Assembly: GCA_031269405.1 (NCBI GenBank) | Contig: JAISZE010000081.1 | Coordinates: 1 to 15,887 of the forward strand | Length of the DNA stretch: 15,887 nucleotides | Direction of reading: 5' to 3' | DNA from: Treponema sp. | GTDB lineage: Bacteria; Spirochaetota; Spirochaetia; Treponematales; Breznakiellaceae | Shown: piece after piece, positions 6,944 through 13,607 of the stretch | Position numbering within the stretch: position 1 is the first letter of the stretch | Layout of the letters: every line of letters starts with the position of its first letter | The notes under the pieces: model-generated | The model's input: the letters and a program-made list of their open reading frames with translations, nothing else | What the model was told of the DNA's origin: nothing | The model's database searches: none | Position numbers and translations under genes: made by a program

Positions 6944-7023
6944 GGCTAGGATTGAGTGTCTATCCTAGCCTGGAATTGATGTTAATTCCAGGCTTGAATC
7001 GGGATCTATTCCAGGCTGGAATT
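6944..7023. repeat. Cluster of overlapping inverted repeats after the transport operon
   Basis: Three elements follow the stop codon. GGCTAGGAT (6944-6952) pairs with ATCCTAGCC (6962-6970). AGCCTGGAATT (6967-6977) pairs with AATTCCAGGCT (6984-6994). ATTCCAGGCTGGAAT (7008-7022) is a perfect palindrome around a central G. The second element shares bases with the first, so the two hairpins exclude each other in part. The AATTCCAGGC/TATTCCAGGC unit is repeated directly. No T-run follows, so classical termination is not evident; mRNA 3'-end stabilisation or protein binding is possible. Confidence 0.7.
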
Positions 7024-7071
7024 GGTCTGCGGGACTTAAACTTGACTCGCGTTTTTACAAGAAAGCCGGAA

Positions 7072-7173
7072 GCGGGGGAAAGACCGGAAAAAAATACTAG
7101 GAATTCCCCGCCGGAGCGTACCGAAGGTAGCACAGGCGGACTCTACAAGCATCTTTCCCGGTCTTTCCCCCGC
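7072..7173 (+). ncRNA. 102-bp long hairpin with SRP-RNA-like tip (tentative)
   Basis: A 16-bp perfect inverted repeat (7072-7087 with 7158-7173, sequence GCGGGGGAAAGACCGG) encloses 70 nt. Inside, CCGCC (7108-7112) pairs with GGCGG (7135-7139), and at the apex TACC-GAA-GGTA (7119-7129) forms a small stem followed by GCACA. The layout (G-rich basal stem, internal loops, apical CCGAAGGTAGCA) resembles bacterial 4.5S/small SRP RNA, whose tip is CCGGAAGGAAGCA. However, the tetraloop is one base short and the 5' CAGG is not intact. No clear promoter or terminator flanks it. A MITE-like or REP-like repeat is the main alternative. Confidence 0.3.
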
Positions 7174-7207
7174 CCTCGGTCTGCCTTATAGACAAAAAGG
7201 CGCTTCT

Positions 7208-7238
7208 TTGTCAAAATAAAACTGGTAAATATTAAAAT
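7208..7238 (+). promoter_or_regulatory. Candidate promoter of the GH3-HAD unit
   Basis: TTGTCA (7208-7213, 5/6) is followed by TAAAAT (7233-7238, 5/6) at a wide 19-bp spacing; ATTAAA at 17 bp is a poorer alternative. It lies in an AT-rich stretch just before the gene at 7269. The inverted repeat CTTGCC-AG-GGCAAG (7242-7255) lies at the predicted start of transcription. Confidence 0.35.
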
Positions 7239-7241
7239 AGT

Positions 7242-7255
7242 CTTGCCAGGGCAAG
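7242..7255. promoter_or_regulatory. Inverted repeat near the predicted +1, possible operator
   Basis: CTTGCC and GGCAAG form a 6-bp perfect dyad with a 2-bp centre, placed between the candidate -10 and the GGGAGGA ribosome site of the GH3 gene. The 2-bp centre is too tight for an RNA hairpin of full length, so a dimeric repressor site is more plausible. No regulator gene is visible nearby. Confidence 0.3.
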
Positions 7256-7268
7256 GCAGGGAGGAACA

Positions 7269-8969
7269 ATGAAAGAGAAAAATGTAAAAGGCTGGTGGCT
7301 TATTCGGCTGGCCCTGACCATTGTAGGGAAAAAGGGGCTTAAAGAACTAAACCGGATGTCAAAAAACGGCAAAGAGACCCAGGAAGCGGTTCTGCGGGAT
7401 CTGCTAGAAACCTCCAGGAATACGGTGTATGGAAAAGAACATCACTTTGAGGAGATCCTGAAGGCGGAAAAAGCTGAAGAGCTTTTCGAGCTTTACCGTA
7501 AAAATGTTCCCATAAACGATTACGAGGAAATCCGCCCTTACGTGGAACGCCATAAGAGCGGGGAAAGCGGCGTGCTTTTCCCCGGAAAACCCAAGATGTA
7601 CGCTACTACCAGCGGCACCACCAAAGAACCCAAATGGATACCCATTACCGAGCGGTATTATCAGGAAGTGTACAAAAAGATGAACCAGATCTGGTTCTAC
7701 ACCCTGATTATGAACAAGCCCCATGTCTTCTACGGCCCAGCGCTTTCCATCGTAGGGAAGGCCGTTGAAGGCGCCGCATCGGACGGCACTGTGTATGGTT
7801 CCATCTCGGGCATCTCCCAGCGGGACATTCCGGAATTCATGAAAGTCATCCACACCGCCCCGGCTGACGTGTTCCATATCACCGATTACAAGGCCCGGTA
7901 CTACGCAATCATGCGCATGGGTATCGAGCGGGACGCGAGGCTTATTATCACCGCCAACCCCAGCACCCTGGTGGAGATGCAAACTAACGCCAACGAGTTC
8001 TATGACGATTACGTTGACGACATTGAGCGCGGCACGGTAAGCAAAAAATTCCCGATTCCTGATGAAATCAGGGCGGCCATGGAAGCGCATACCAGGCCCA
8101 ACCCGGCCCGGGCAGCGGAGCTGCGGAAGCTCAAGGAACGCTACGGCACGGTGCTGCCCAAGCACTACTGGCCTAACATGGAAGTGGTCAATGTCTGGTT
8201 CTGCGGGAATACACGGGTGTATTTTGAGAAAATCCGGGATTCCTTCCCGCCTGACTGCGTATTCCACGAGTTCGGCTATTACTCCACAGAATGCCGCGCC
8301 GGTATCGTGCTCAAAAGCAATACCCAGGACACAGTCGTGTTCGGCCACAAGATATACTTCGAATTCATCCACGAGTCGGAACTGGACAACCCTAATCCGA
8401 AGATCTGCCAGCTCTATGAGCTGAAAGAAGGCCAGCGCTACTGCATGCTGGCCACTACCAGCGCCGGCCTCTACCGCTACAACATGAACGACCTCCTGGA
8501 AGTAACGGGGTATTACAACGAGTTCCCTACCATCAAATTCATCCAGAAGGTGAACGGCACCATCAACCTTACAGGAGAAAAACTGCACGAGCGGCAGTTT
8601 ATAGATGCGGTCCATGAAGTGGAAAAGAAGACCGGGAAGATCGCCCCGTTCTTTGTGGGCTTCGCGGATCCCCAGAAATCCAACTATAAGTTTTACTATG
8701 AATTCGCGGATCAAAATATTTCGGTCAAGGAAGCCGAAGAATTCACCCTTCAGATGGACAGGTGCCTCCAGGACTACAACCCGGAGTATAAAGAGAAACG
8801 GACTTCCAACCGGCTCAAGGCGCCGGAATTCGCCCTCCTGGGACCTGAAGCCTTTGAACGCTTCAAAGCCACCTGCATCGACCGGGGATACCGGGACGGC
8901 CAGTTCAAGGTGAACCTCCTGATGCAGGACGAAAAACGTCACGCTATGTTCAAAGAACTCGTAAAATGA
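7269..8969 (+). CDS. GH3-family acyl-adenylate-forming amido synthetase
   Basis: This 566-aa protein belongs to the GH3 branch of the ANL (acyl-CoA synthetase/luciferase-like) superfamily. Plant members use ATP to adenylate a carboxylic acid and join it to an amino acid; bacterial roles are largely unknown. The ATP-binding motif is YATTSGTTKEPKWIP (111-125), a second nucleotide motif is FGYYSTECRAGI (about 335-346), and the hinge region LYRYNMNDLLEVTGYY (about 400-415) leads into NLTGEKLHE (about 432-440). Length is normal for the family. It has no signal peptide. AGGGAGGA lies just upstream of the ATG. It is followed in the same frame by a HAD phosphatase gene, so the two probably form an operon. 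The substrate is unknown; the acyltransferase and aminotransferase nearby are only suggestive. Confidence 0.85.
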   Translation: MKEKNVKGWWLIRLALTIVGKKGLKELNRMSKNGKETQEAVLRDLLETSRNTVYGKEHHFEEILKAEKAEELFELYRKNVPINDYEEIRPYVERHKSGESGVLFPGKPKMYATTSGTTKEPKWIPITERYYQEVYKKMNQIWFYTLIMNKPHVFYGPALSIVGKAVEGAASDGTVYGSISGISQRDIPEFMKVIHTAPADVFHITDYKARYYAIMRMGIERDARLIITANPSTLVEMQTNANEFYDDYVDDIERGTVSKKFPIPDEIRAAMEAHTRPNPARAAELRKLKERYGTVLPKHYWPNMEVVNVWFCGNTRVYFEKIRDSFPPDCVFHEFGYYSTECRAGIVLKSNTQDTVVFGHKIYFEFIHESELDNPNPKICQLYELKEGQRYCMLATTSAGLYRYNMNDLLEVTGYYNEFPTIKFIQKVNGTINLTGEKLHERQFIDAVHEVEKKTGKIAPFFVGFADPQKSNYKFYYEFADQNISVKEAEEFTLQMDRCLQDYNPEYKEKRTSNRLKAPEFALLGPEAFERFKATCIDRGYRDGQFKVNLLMQDEKRHAMFKELVK

Positions 8970-9005
8970 GGACGGGCCATTAACACAGAAACATCCCTGG
9001 CGGAT

Positions 9006-9809
9006 TTGCCTATTCTGGTATCCGCCAGGCTGCCGGCGGCGACACTCAGGGGTATAAAAGCAGTTATCTTTGATTTTGATGGGACCCTTTACGATTACCG
9101 CCTTATGCCTTTAAGGCTCATCGGTTTGAACCCGGCAGACCTCTTTTTTATATGGTCCGAACGGCGGACGCGCAAGGCCTTTGCCGGCAGGGACTACGGC
9201 TCCGCGGAAGCCTACTATACGGCCTACTTTGCCCTCTTGGGAAAACTCAGCCGCAGATCCCCAGGGGCTATGAGATTCTGGTATTTCGATCATTATATCC
9301 CCCGGATGTGCAGGGTTCTGGAAAAGTATTACTGCTTCCGGCCCGGAGTGGAAGAAATCCTCAACAGGCTTGAAGCGCACAGCTCGCTGCCGGGAAAGCA
9401 GCTCAAGGGCATCGCGGTCTATTCCGACTATCCGGGTTTGCGGAAACGTTTTATCGCCTTGGGTTACGATCCCGGCGAAAAGATACGCCTCTTCGGCCCC
9501 GACTCCTTCGGCGCACAAAAACCGGCCCCCGGCCCGTTCAGGCGTATTGCCGGGGAACTTGGGGCGCTGCCGGAAGAAACCCTGATCATAGGCGACAGGG
9601 AGGACACGGACGGCAAAGGCGCCCTTGCTGCGGGCATGAGCTTCTTCCGCCTGGACGATGGGCGCCGTCGTTACTACCGCATGGACCCTGACCGGGTGCC
9701 TCCGCCAAAAAGTGAAAAAAACAGCAACCTGGCGCTTGAATCCATCCGCTCAGGATCGGGCTCCTGGGAAACGATCTGCGCCATGCTTTCGGTTTTCTTT
9801 GAGGATTAA
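9006..9809 (+). CDS. HAD-superfamily hydrolase (phosphatase-like)
   Basis: This 267-aa cytoplasmic hydrolase has all four HAD motifs: nucleophile FDFDGTLYD (DxDGT, residues about 22-30), motif II Ser in AVYSDYPG, motif III Lys in AQKPAPGPF, and motif IV IIGDREDTDGKGA with the metal-binding acids. A helical cap of about 90 residues lies between motifs I and II, as in phosphoglycolate-phosphatase-like HADs; the substrate is unknown. The start is uncertain. TTG at 9006 is the first conventional start but has a poor, very close ribosome site. The better Shine-Dalgarno, GAGGACGG at 8968-8975, fits an ATT at 8979 in the same frame, which would add nine residues (INTETSLAD). The stop shares TTAA with the convergent acyltransferase gene. 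Confidence 0.85.
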   Translation: MPILVSARLPAATLRGIKAVIFDFDGTLYDYRLMPLRLIGLNPADLFFIWSERRTRKAFAGRDYGSAEAYYTAYFALLGKLSRRSPGAMRFWYFDHYIPRMCRVLEKYYCFRPGVEEILNRLEAHSSLPGKQLKGIAVYSDYPGLRKRFIALGYDPGEKIRLFGPDSFGAQKPAPGPFRRIAGELGALPEETLIIGDREDTDGKGALAAGMSFFRLDDGRRRYYRMDPDRVPPPKSEKNSNLALESIRSGSGSWETICAMLSVFFED

Positions 9810-10618
9810 TCCCCTTCAGCAGGCCAGGGATTGTCTTCGATACCCGCGAGGTCCACGATCCGCCTGTGGCACTCTTTCCGTAAAAGCTGTACCGCTTCCT
9901 TCCGGGACAGGGAGGTGTCCGGCAGCAGAGGTTCACCGATGGTAAGCGTGATAAGAGGCAGGTTCTTCTTCCGCAGTTTGTTGAGCAGCGTATAGGGGAA
10001 ATGAGGCTTCCGGTAAGAGAAGGCCATGGGGATCACCGGCAGATTGTACTTGTAAGCCATGGTGAACATGCCTTTTTTAAAAGGCCGCACAGGAACATAG
10101 TAGTCCCACCGGGCGCTTTCGGGAAAAACATGGAACCATTTATGCTTCGCATGAAGTTCGTCAAAAGCATGGTTAAAATAGCGTATGGTGTGGATGTCTT
10201 CGGGAACCGGGATGCCCCCGGCCTGGCGGATCAGGAAGCGGTCCGGGCCCAGGAGGTTTTCTTTCCAGGCCGGGAACCAGAGCCTCCTATAGCGTACCGC
10301 CTGGAGCACGAAGAGGAGATCCCAGCGCTGGATGTGGTTGGCCGCTGTCAAGGCGCCGTTTTTCAAGACCTTGCGGTTTTTGCGCAAAATGCCCCTGCCC
10401 CTGATTTTAAGGCCGAAGCGCAGGGGGCTCAGGATAAATACGAGGACGAAAATCCCCAGGTACATCACGGCGCTTCTGAAGCGGAAACCAAGGGATTTAT
10501 CGATAAAGGGATAGCGCTCATCCAGTACCAGTTCCGTCTGCTTCACCGGAGGTATCATGTGTTCAAAGGGATCGCCGGGATAATCCGTGTCCAGTTCCGG
10601 CAGATAAGGCGCTTTCAT
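9806..10618 (-). CDS. PlsC-type membrane acyltransferase
   Basis: This 270-aa protein of the 1-acylglycerol-3-phosphate acyltransferase superfamily transfers an acyl chain, usually to a lysophospholipid or lipid-like acceptor at the inner membrane. One membrane helix (about 50-66, AVMYLGIFVLVFILSPL) precedes the catalytic HX4D motif, NHIQRWD with His95 and Asp100. Motif III is FPESARWD (165-172) in place of the common FPEGTRS, so acceptor recognition may differ from PlsC itself. VIPMAF (about 195-200) fits motif IV. Its ATG overlaps the TGA of the amidohydrolase gene by 4 bp, indicating co-translation. The exact acceptor is not inferable. Confidence 0.85.
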   Translation of the reverse strand: MKAPYLPELDTDYPGDPFEHMIPPVKQTELVLDERYPFIDKSLGFRFRSAVMYLGIFVLVFILSPLRFGLKIRGRGILRKNRKVLKNGALTAANHIQRWDLLFVLQAVRYRRLWFPAWKENLLGPDRFLIRQAGGIPVPEDIHTIRYFNHAFDELHAKHKWFHVFPESARWDYYVPVRPFKKGMFTMAYKYNLPVIPMAFSYRKPHFPYTLLNKLRKKNLPLITLTIGEPLLPDTSLSRKEAVQLLRKECHRRIVDLAGIEDNPWPAEGD

Positions 10619-11406
10619 GTATGTTCCCCTTCTTTCAAGATTTCCAGCGCGTTTTTATACAATATACTTTCTTTTTCATTGTCTGTAAGGTCCAGGTCAA
10701 GGAATTCCCTGAGGCACTGGCCGGGATCCCACATGGGGTAATCAGAGCCGAACAGGAACCGCCTGACGCCGTAAATGCGTATAAGCTCCGCGGCCCGTTT
10801 CTTCCCAAGATAAGGAAGGGAACTGGAAATATCGAAGCAGCAGCAAGAATCGCAGAGGTTTTCCAGGGCCACGCCGTAAACAGACCAGCCGCCGAAATGA
10901 GCCGCTACGGCAACGAGTTTCGGATACTTATCCAGCACCGCCCTGAGCCTCGCCGGATGGGAATAAGAATAACGGTAATCCCCGGTATGAAAAATAACCG
11001 GCAGCTTCCCTTCCAGAAGGGAATAGATCCTCATCATCCTGTGGTCGTCAATGTTGAATTTTTGCATATCCGGGTGGAACTTAACCCCCTTGAGGCCAAG
11101 GCTGATGATCCTTTCAACCTCTTCCCCGGGATCCGGCAGGTCCGGGTGCAGGGTCCCGAAACCTGTACATTCCGAATGTTCCCCGCAGACCGAAGCGATA
11201 TATTCGTTGATGCGCCCCGTCTGGCCGGGAACCGCTGCGGCTGAAAATACGATGAAGCGGTCGATGCCGCCTCTGCGTCCCGACTCAAGCAGATCCTGAA
11301 CCGTTCCTTTGCCGTACATGGAAAGCCTGTAGAATTCCCCGATGTTATCCACCGCTTTGGAAGCGATCTTATCCGGGTAAACATGGGCATGAAAATCAAT
11401 TACCAT
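10615..11406 (-). CDS. Amidohydrolase-2 family TIM-barrel metal hydrolase
   Basis: This 263-aa enzyme has the metal ligands of the amidohydrolase superfamily: HxH at His6/His8 (DFHAHVYPD), GVKFHP with Lys109 and His111, His140 in FHTGD, His170 in AAHFGG, and Asp222 in FGSDYPMWDP. The family includes decarboxylases (ACMSD-like) and hydrolases acting on carboxylated or lactone substrates; this member's reaction is unknown. It is cytoplasmic, with no signal peptide. The ATG matches the usual family start, but the nearest Shine-Dalgarno (GAGGT, minus strand, 11418-11422) is 11 nt away, longer than usual. It overlaps and probably pairs functionally with the downstream acyltransferase. Confidence 0.85.
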   Translation of the reverse strand: MVIDFHAHVYPDKIASKAVDNIGEFYRLSMYGKGTVQDLLESGRRGGIDRFIVFSAAAVPGQTGRINEYIASVCGEHSECTGFGTLHPDLPDPGEEVERIISLGLKGVKFHPDMQKFNIDDHRMMRIYSLLEGKLPVIFHTGDYRYSYSHPARLRAVLDKYPKLVAVAAHFGGWSVYGVALENLCDSCCCFDISSSLPYLGKKRAAELIRIYGVRRFLFGSDYPMWDPGQCLREFLDLDLTDNEKESILYKNALEILKEGEHT

Positions 11407-11426
11407 TTTTGGGCAGTACCTCGCTG

Positions 11427-11450
11427 TTATATAATAAATAGTATATATCC
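11427..11450 (-). promoter_or_regulatory. AT-rich promoter-like stretch upstream of the amidohydrolase
   Basis: On the minus strand a run of TATA-like hexamers, including TATACT (11440-11445) and TATTAT (11431-11436), lies in the 71-bp gap between the YitT-family and amidohydrolase genes. I find no convincing -35 at the right distance. It suggests independent transcription of the amidohydrolase-acyltransferase pair, weakly. Confidence 0.25.
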
Positions 11451-11477
11451 GGCAGTTTGGGAATACCTGAGCCTAAC

Positions 11478-12353
11478 CTAATCCTTGGGCCTTTGATAGA
11501 AATGTCCGTTAATCTGCTCTGTTTTTATGACATTAACAAATGCCGCAGGATCGATCCGCTTAATGGCGGTAACAAGAACGCTTACCTCATTGGCCGAAAC
11601 CACCGAGTAGAGCAGAACCCGCTGTTTTTTTTCATAATTGCCAAAGCCTTCGAATGACGTGGCCCCATGGTTTGTTTCCTCCCGAATAAGGGCGTATATC
11701 GCATCAGGCTTGTTGGTGATAATCAACAGGGTTTTTTGTTGATAGCCCTGGTAGAGGAATGTAAGAACCCCGGTGGTGGTAAACTGAAAAATAATGGAAT
11801 AAAGGGCCTTGTCCAGGGAAAAGAGCCAGCCCGCTGCAACCAGGATCACGCAGTTCCCTGCAAAGATATAGTTCCAGGCGTCTTTGCGGTATTTTTCAGA
11901 AATAAAGATGGCGATAAAGTCAGTCCCCCCGGAGCTGGCGTCGGCGAAGAGGCAGAGGCTGATGGCGGCTCCGTTGAGCAGGCCCCCGAAGACCGCTGAA
12001 AGAAGGGTATCATGGAGCTGGAGAAACCCGATAAACATGGCAGGCATAAAGTCGGTCAAGAACCCGCTGACGGCAACCATCAGGATTGAATAGAGGGCGA
12101 ATTTTCTGCCGATGAACCTGAAGCAGATGACAGCCGGCACGGCGTTCAGGGCATAGTTAATCACGCTGAAGGGTACATGGAAATTCCCGTACCGCGAACA
12201 GATCTCCTGGATAAGCAGAGTAAGCCCCGTAAAGCCGCCGGGGATTAGCCCCCCGGCATGAACAAATGTATTGATATTGAAAGCTATAATAACCGAGCCG
12301 GCAAGAATCAGCACAAGCCGTTTCAGGGTATAAAGCGCCGCAGACTTCCCCAT
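11478..12353 (-). CDS. YitT/DUF2179 family membrane protein
   Basis: This 291-aa protein has five to six hydrophobic helices in residues 10-205 (first helix RLVLILAGSVIIAFNINTF; characteristic AGGLIPGGFTGL near 33-44 and DASSGGTDFIAI near 138-149), then a soluble DUF2179 domain (about 207-287, including TNKPDAIYALIREE and KRIDPAAFVNVI). This is the standard YitT architecture and length. The family is widespread and its role is unknown; transport or sensing of a small molecule is often assumed. The ATG at 12353 has no ribosome site, and a -10 TATAAT ends only 6 nt upstream, so the mRNA may be leaderless. Confidence 0.88.
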   Translation of the reverse strand: MGKSAALYTLKRLVLILAGSVIIAFNINTFVHAGGLIPGGFTGLTLLIQEICSRYGNFHVPFSVINYALNAVPAVICFRFIGRKFALYSILMVAVSGFLTDFMPAMFIGFLQLHDTLLSAVFGGLLNGAAISLCLFADASSGGTDFIAIFISEKYRKDAWNYIFAGNCVILVAAGWLFSLDKALYSIIFQFTTTGVLTFLYQGYQQKTLLIITNKPDAIYALIREETNHGATSFEGFGNYEKKQRVLLYSVVSANEVSVLVTAIKRIDPAAFVNVIKTEQINGHFYQRPKD

Positions 12354-12359
12354 ACCATA

Positions 12360-12388
12360 ATTATAATAGAAGATCCTCTTCTTGACTA
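12360..12388 (-). promoter_or_regulatory. Promoter of the YitT-family gene
   Basis: On the minus strand TAGTCA (12383-12388, 4/6) and TATAAT (12360-12365, 6/6) are 17 bp apart. The predicted start point falls at 12352-12354, on the A of the ATG. It overlaps the rightward promoter at 12382-12410. Confidence 0.5.
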
Positions 12389-12410
12389 TTCTTGGGCAAT
12401 AAAGAATACT
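12382..12410 (+). promoter_or_regulatory. Promoter of the branched-chain aminotransferase gene
   Basis: TTGACT (12382-12387, 5/6) and AATACT (12405-12410, 4/6) are separated by 17 bp, giving a start near 12417 and a leader of about 60 nt. The leader contains TGAAAAA / TTTTTCA (about 12442-12461), an AT-rich hairpin around GGCCCTA. The -35 overlaps that of the divergent YitT-family gene, so the two may compete. Confidence 0.45.
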
Positions 12411-12477
12411 AAAAGAGCTTTTTTCAAAACCTGGCTGATCTTGAAAAAGGCCCTATTTTTCAGTTTAAGAGGCGTCT

Positions 12478-13566
12478 ATGGCATTTTCGTTAAGCAGTTA
12501 CCCCGTGATATACCGGGCGAAATTCAGTAATAACAAGTGGACAGGGGAGTATATCAAAAAGCCCTGCAAACCGCCGGAAGAAGAAGCGGCGATGAACGAG
12601 GCGGCCCGGAACGCCCTGGCGGATTCCCGCAATTTTTACAGCGACATGCCTCTGGTAAATTACACCACCCAATACGGTTTGAGCTGTTTTGAAGGCCTTA
12701 AAGCCCTGCCCCGGAAGGACGGCAGCCTTGCTATCTTCCGGCCAGGCCGGAACGCCGCCAGGTTTTACCGCTCCATGAAGGGCCTCTACATGCCCCCTTT
12801 CCCGGAAGACGAATTCGTCAAAGCCTGTGTGGAAACAGTCAAACAAAACGCGCAGATGGGATTCCGGCTGGCGTACAAACCTGAGTGGGAGAAAGATTCC
12901 TTTATGAGCGCCGATTCCATTTATATCAGGCCCTTTACCTACGCCGAAGGGGGAATCGGGGTGAATATCTGCCATGAACCCTGGGTGTTCATAATCACCA
13001 CCCCGGTAAGCTCTTATTTCAAAGAGGGCAATTCAGACGCGGTGATCACCGATCGGATCCGGGCTACCCCCAGGGGGACGGGGTGGATCAAGGCGGCTTC
13101 CAATTATGTAATCGCCGCGTTAGCCAAGCACGAAGCCGCCGATGCGGGGTATATGGAATGTGTGTTCCTGGATGCTGAGCACCATAAATACATCGAAGAA
13201 GGATCTTCGTGCAATATCTTCTTTTACCTCAAATCCGGAGAACTGGTTACCCCGGAACTGGGCGATACTATCCTGCCGGGAATAACAAGGGCAAGCATCA
13301 TCGAACTTGCACGGGACCGGAAGGTACGGGTTTCGGAACGGAAAATATCCATCGAAGAAGCCCTTGGGGAAACAAAGGAATGTTTTGTCAGCGGCACAGC
13401 AGCGGGAGCTACACCCATAAGCAGCCTTACCTGGCAGGGAAAGAAGCAGATCTTTTCAGACGGCAAGCCGGGAGAGTTGACTGCGGAAATCCGGGATACC
13501 CTCAAAAGCATACAGTACGGAACCATCCCGGATACTAAAGGCTGGATGGTCCAGGTCCCTCTTTGA
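12478..13566 (+). CDS. ilvE: Branched-chain amino acid aminotransferase
   Basis: This 362-aa PLP enzyme of fold type IV, with the length and features of the large (BCAT-type) class, interconverts valine, leucine and isoleucine with their 2-keto acids using glutamate. The PLP lysine is Lys205 in GTGWIKAASNY; the acid that holds the pyridine nitrogen is Glu241 in YIEEGSSCNIFF. Other family marks are YGLSCFEGLKAL (66-77), IFRPGRNAARF (86-96), YIRPFTYA (149-156), LPGITRASII, and the phosphate-binding SGTAAGATPI near the C terminus. AAGAGG sits 5 nt before the ATG. It stands alone in its orientation and is followed by a terminator, so it looks monocistronic. Confidence 0.93.
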   Translation: MAFSLSSYPVIYRAKFSNNKWTGEYIKKPCKPPEEEAAMNEAARNALADSRNFYSDMPLVNYTTQYGLSCFEGLKALPRKDGSLAIFRPGRNAARFYRSMKGLYMPPFPEDEFVKACVETVKQNAQMGFRLAYKPEWEKDSFMSADSIYIRPFTYAEGGIGVNICHEPWVFIITTPVSSYFKEGNSDAVITDRIRATPRGTGWIKAASNYVIAALAKHEAADAGYMECVFLDAEHHKYIEEGSSCNIFFYLKSGELVTPELGDTILPGITRASIIELARDRKVRVSERKISIEEALGETKECFVSGTAAGATPISSLTWQGKKQIFSDGKPGELTAEIRDTLKSIQYGTIPDTKGWMVQVPL

Positions 13567-13575
13567 GAATAAACG

Positions 13576-13607
13576 CCTGCCGGCTGCGGGGCTGGCGGGT
13601 TTTCCTT
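13576..13607 (+). terminator. Rho-independent terminator after ilvE
   Basis: CCTGCC (13576-13581) pairs with GGCGGG (13594-13599), with one G-U pair and a 12-nt G/C-rich loop, followed by TTTTCCTT. It starts 10 nt after the aminotransferase stop and ends at the stop of the convergent glycosyltransferase gene. Confidence 0.65.

Noticed and set aside
7191..7212. GACAAA / TTTGTC hairpin as terminator of the hairpin RNA
   Set aside because: The stem is only 6 bp and A-rich, and it is followed by A residues rather than a T-run on the plus strand.
7404..8942. 512-codon open frame antisense to the GH3 gene
   Set aside because: The GH3 protein is clearly conserved on the other strand; this is a long mirror frame without ribosome site or recognisable motif, produced by G/C-rich codon use.
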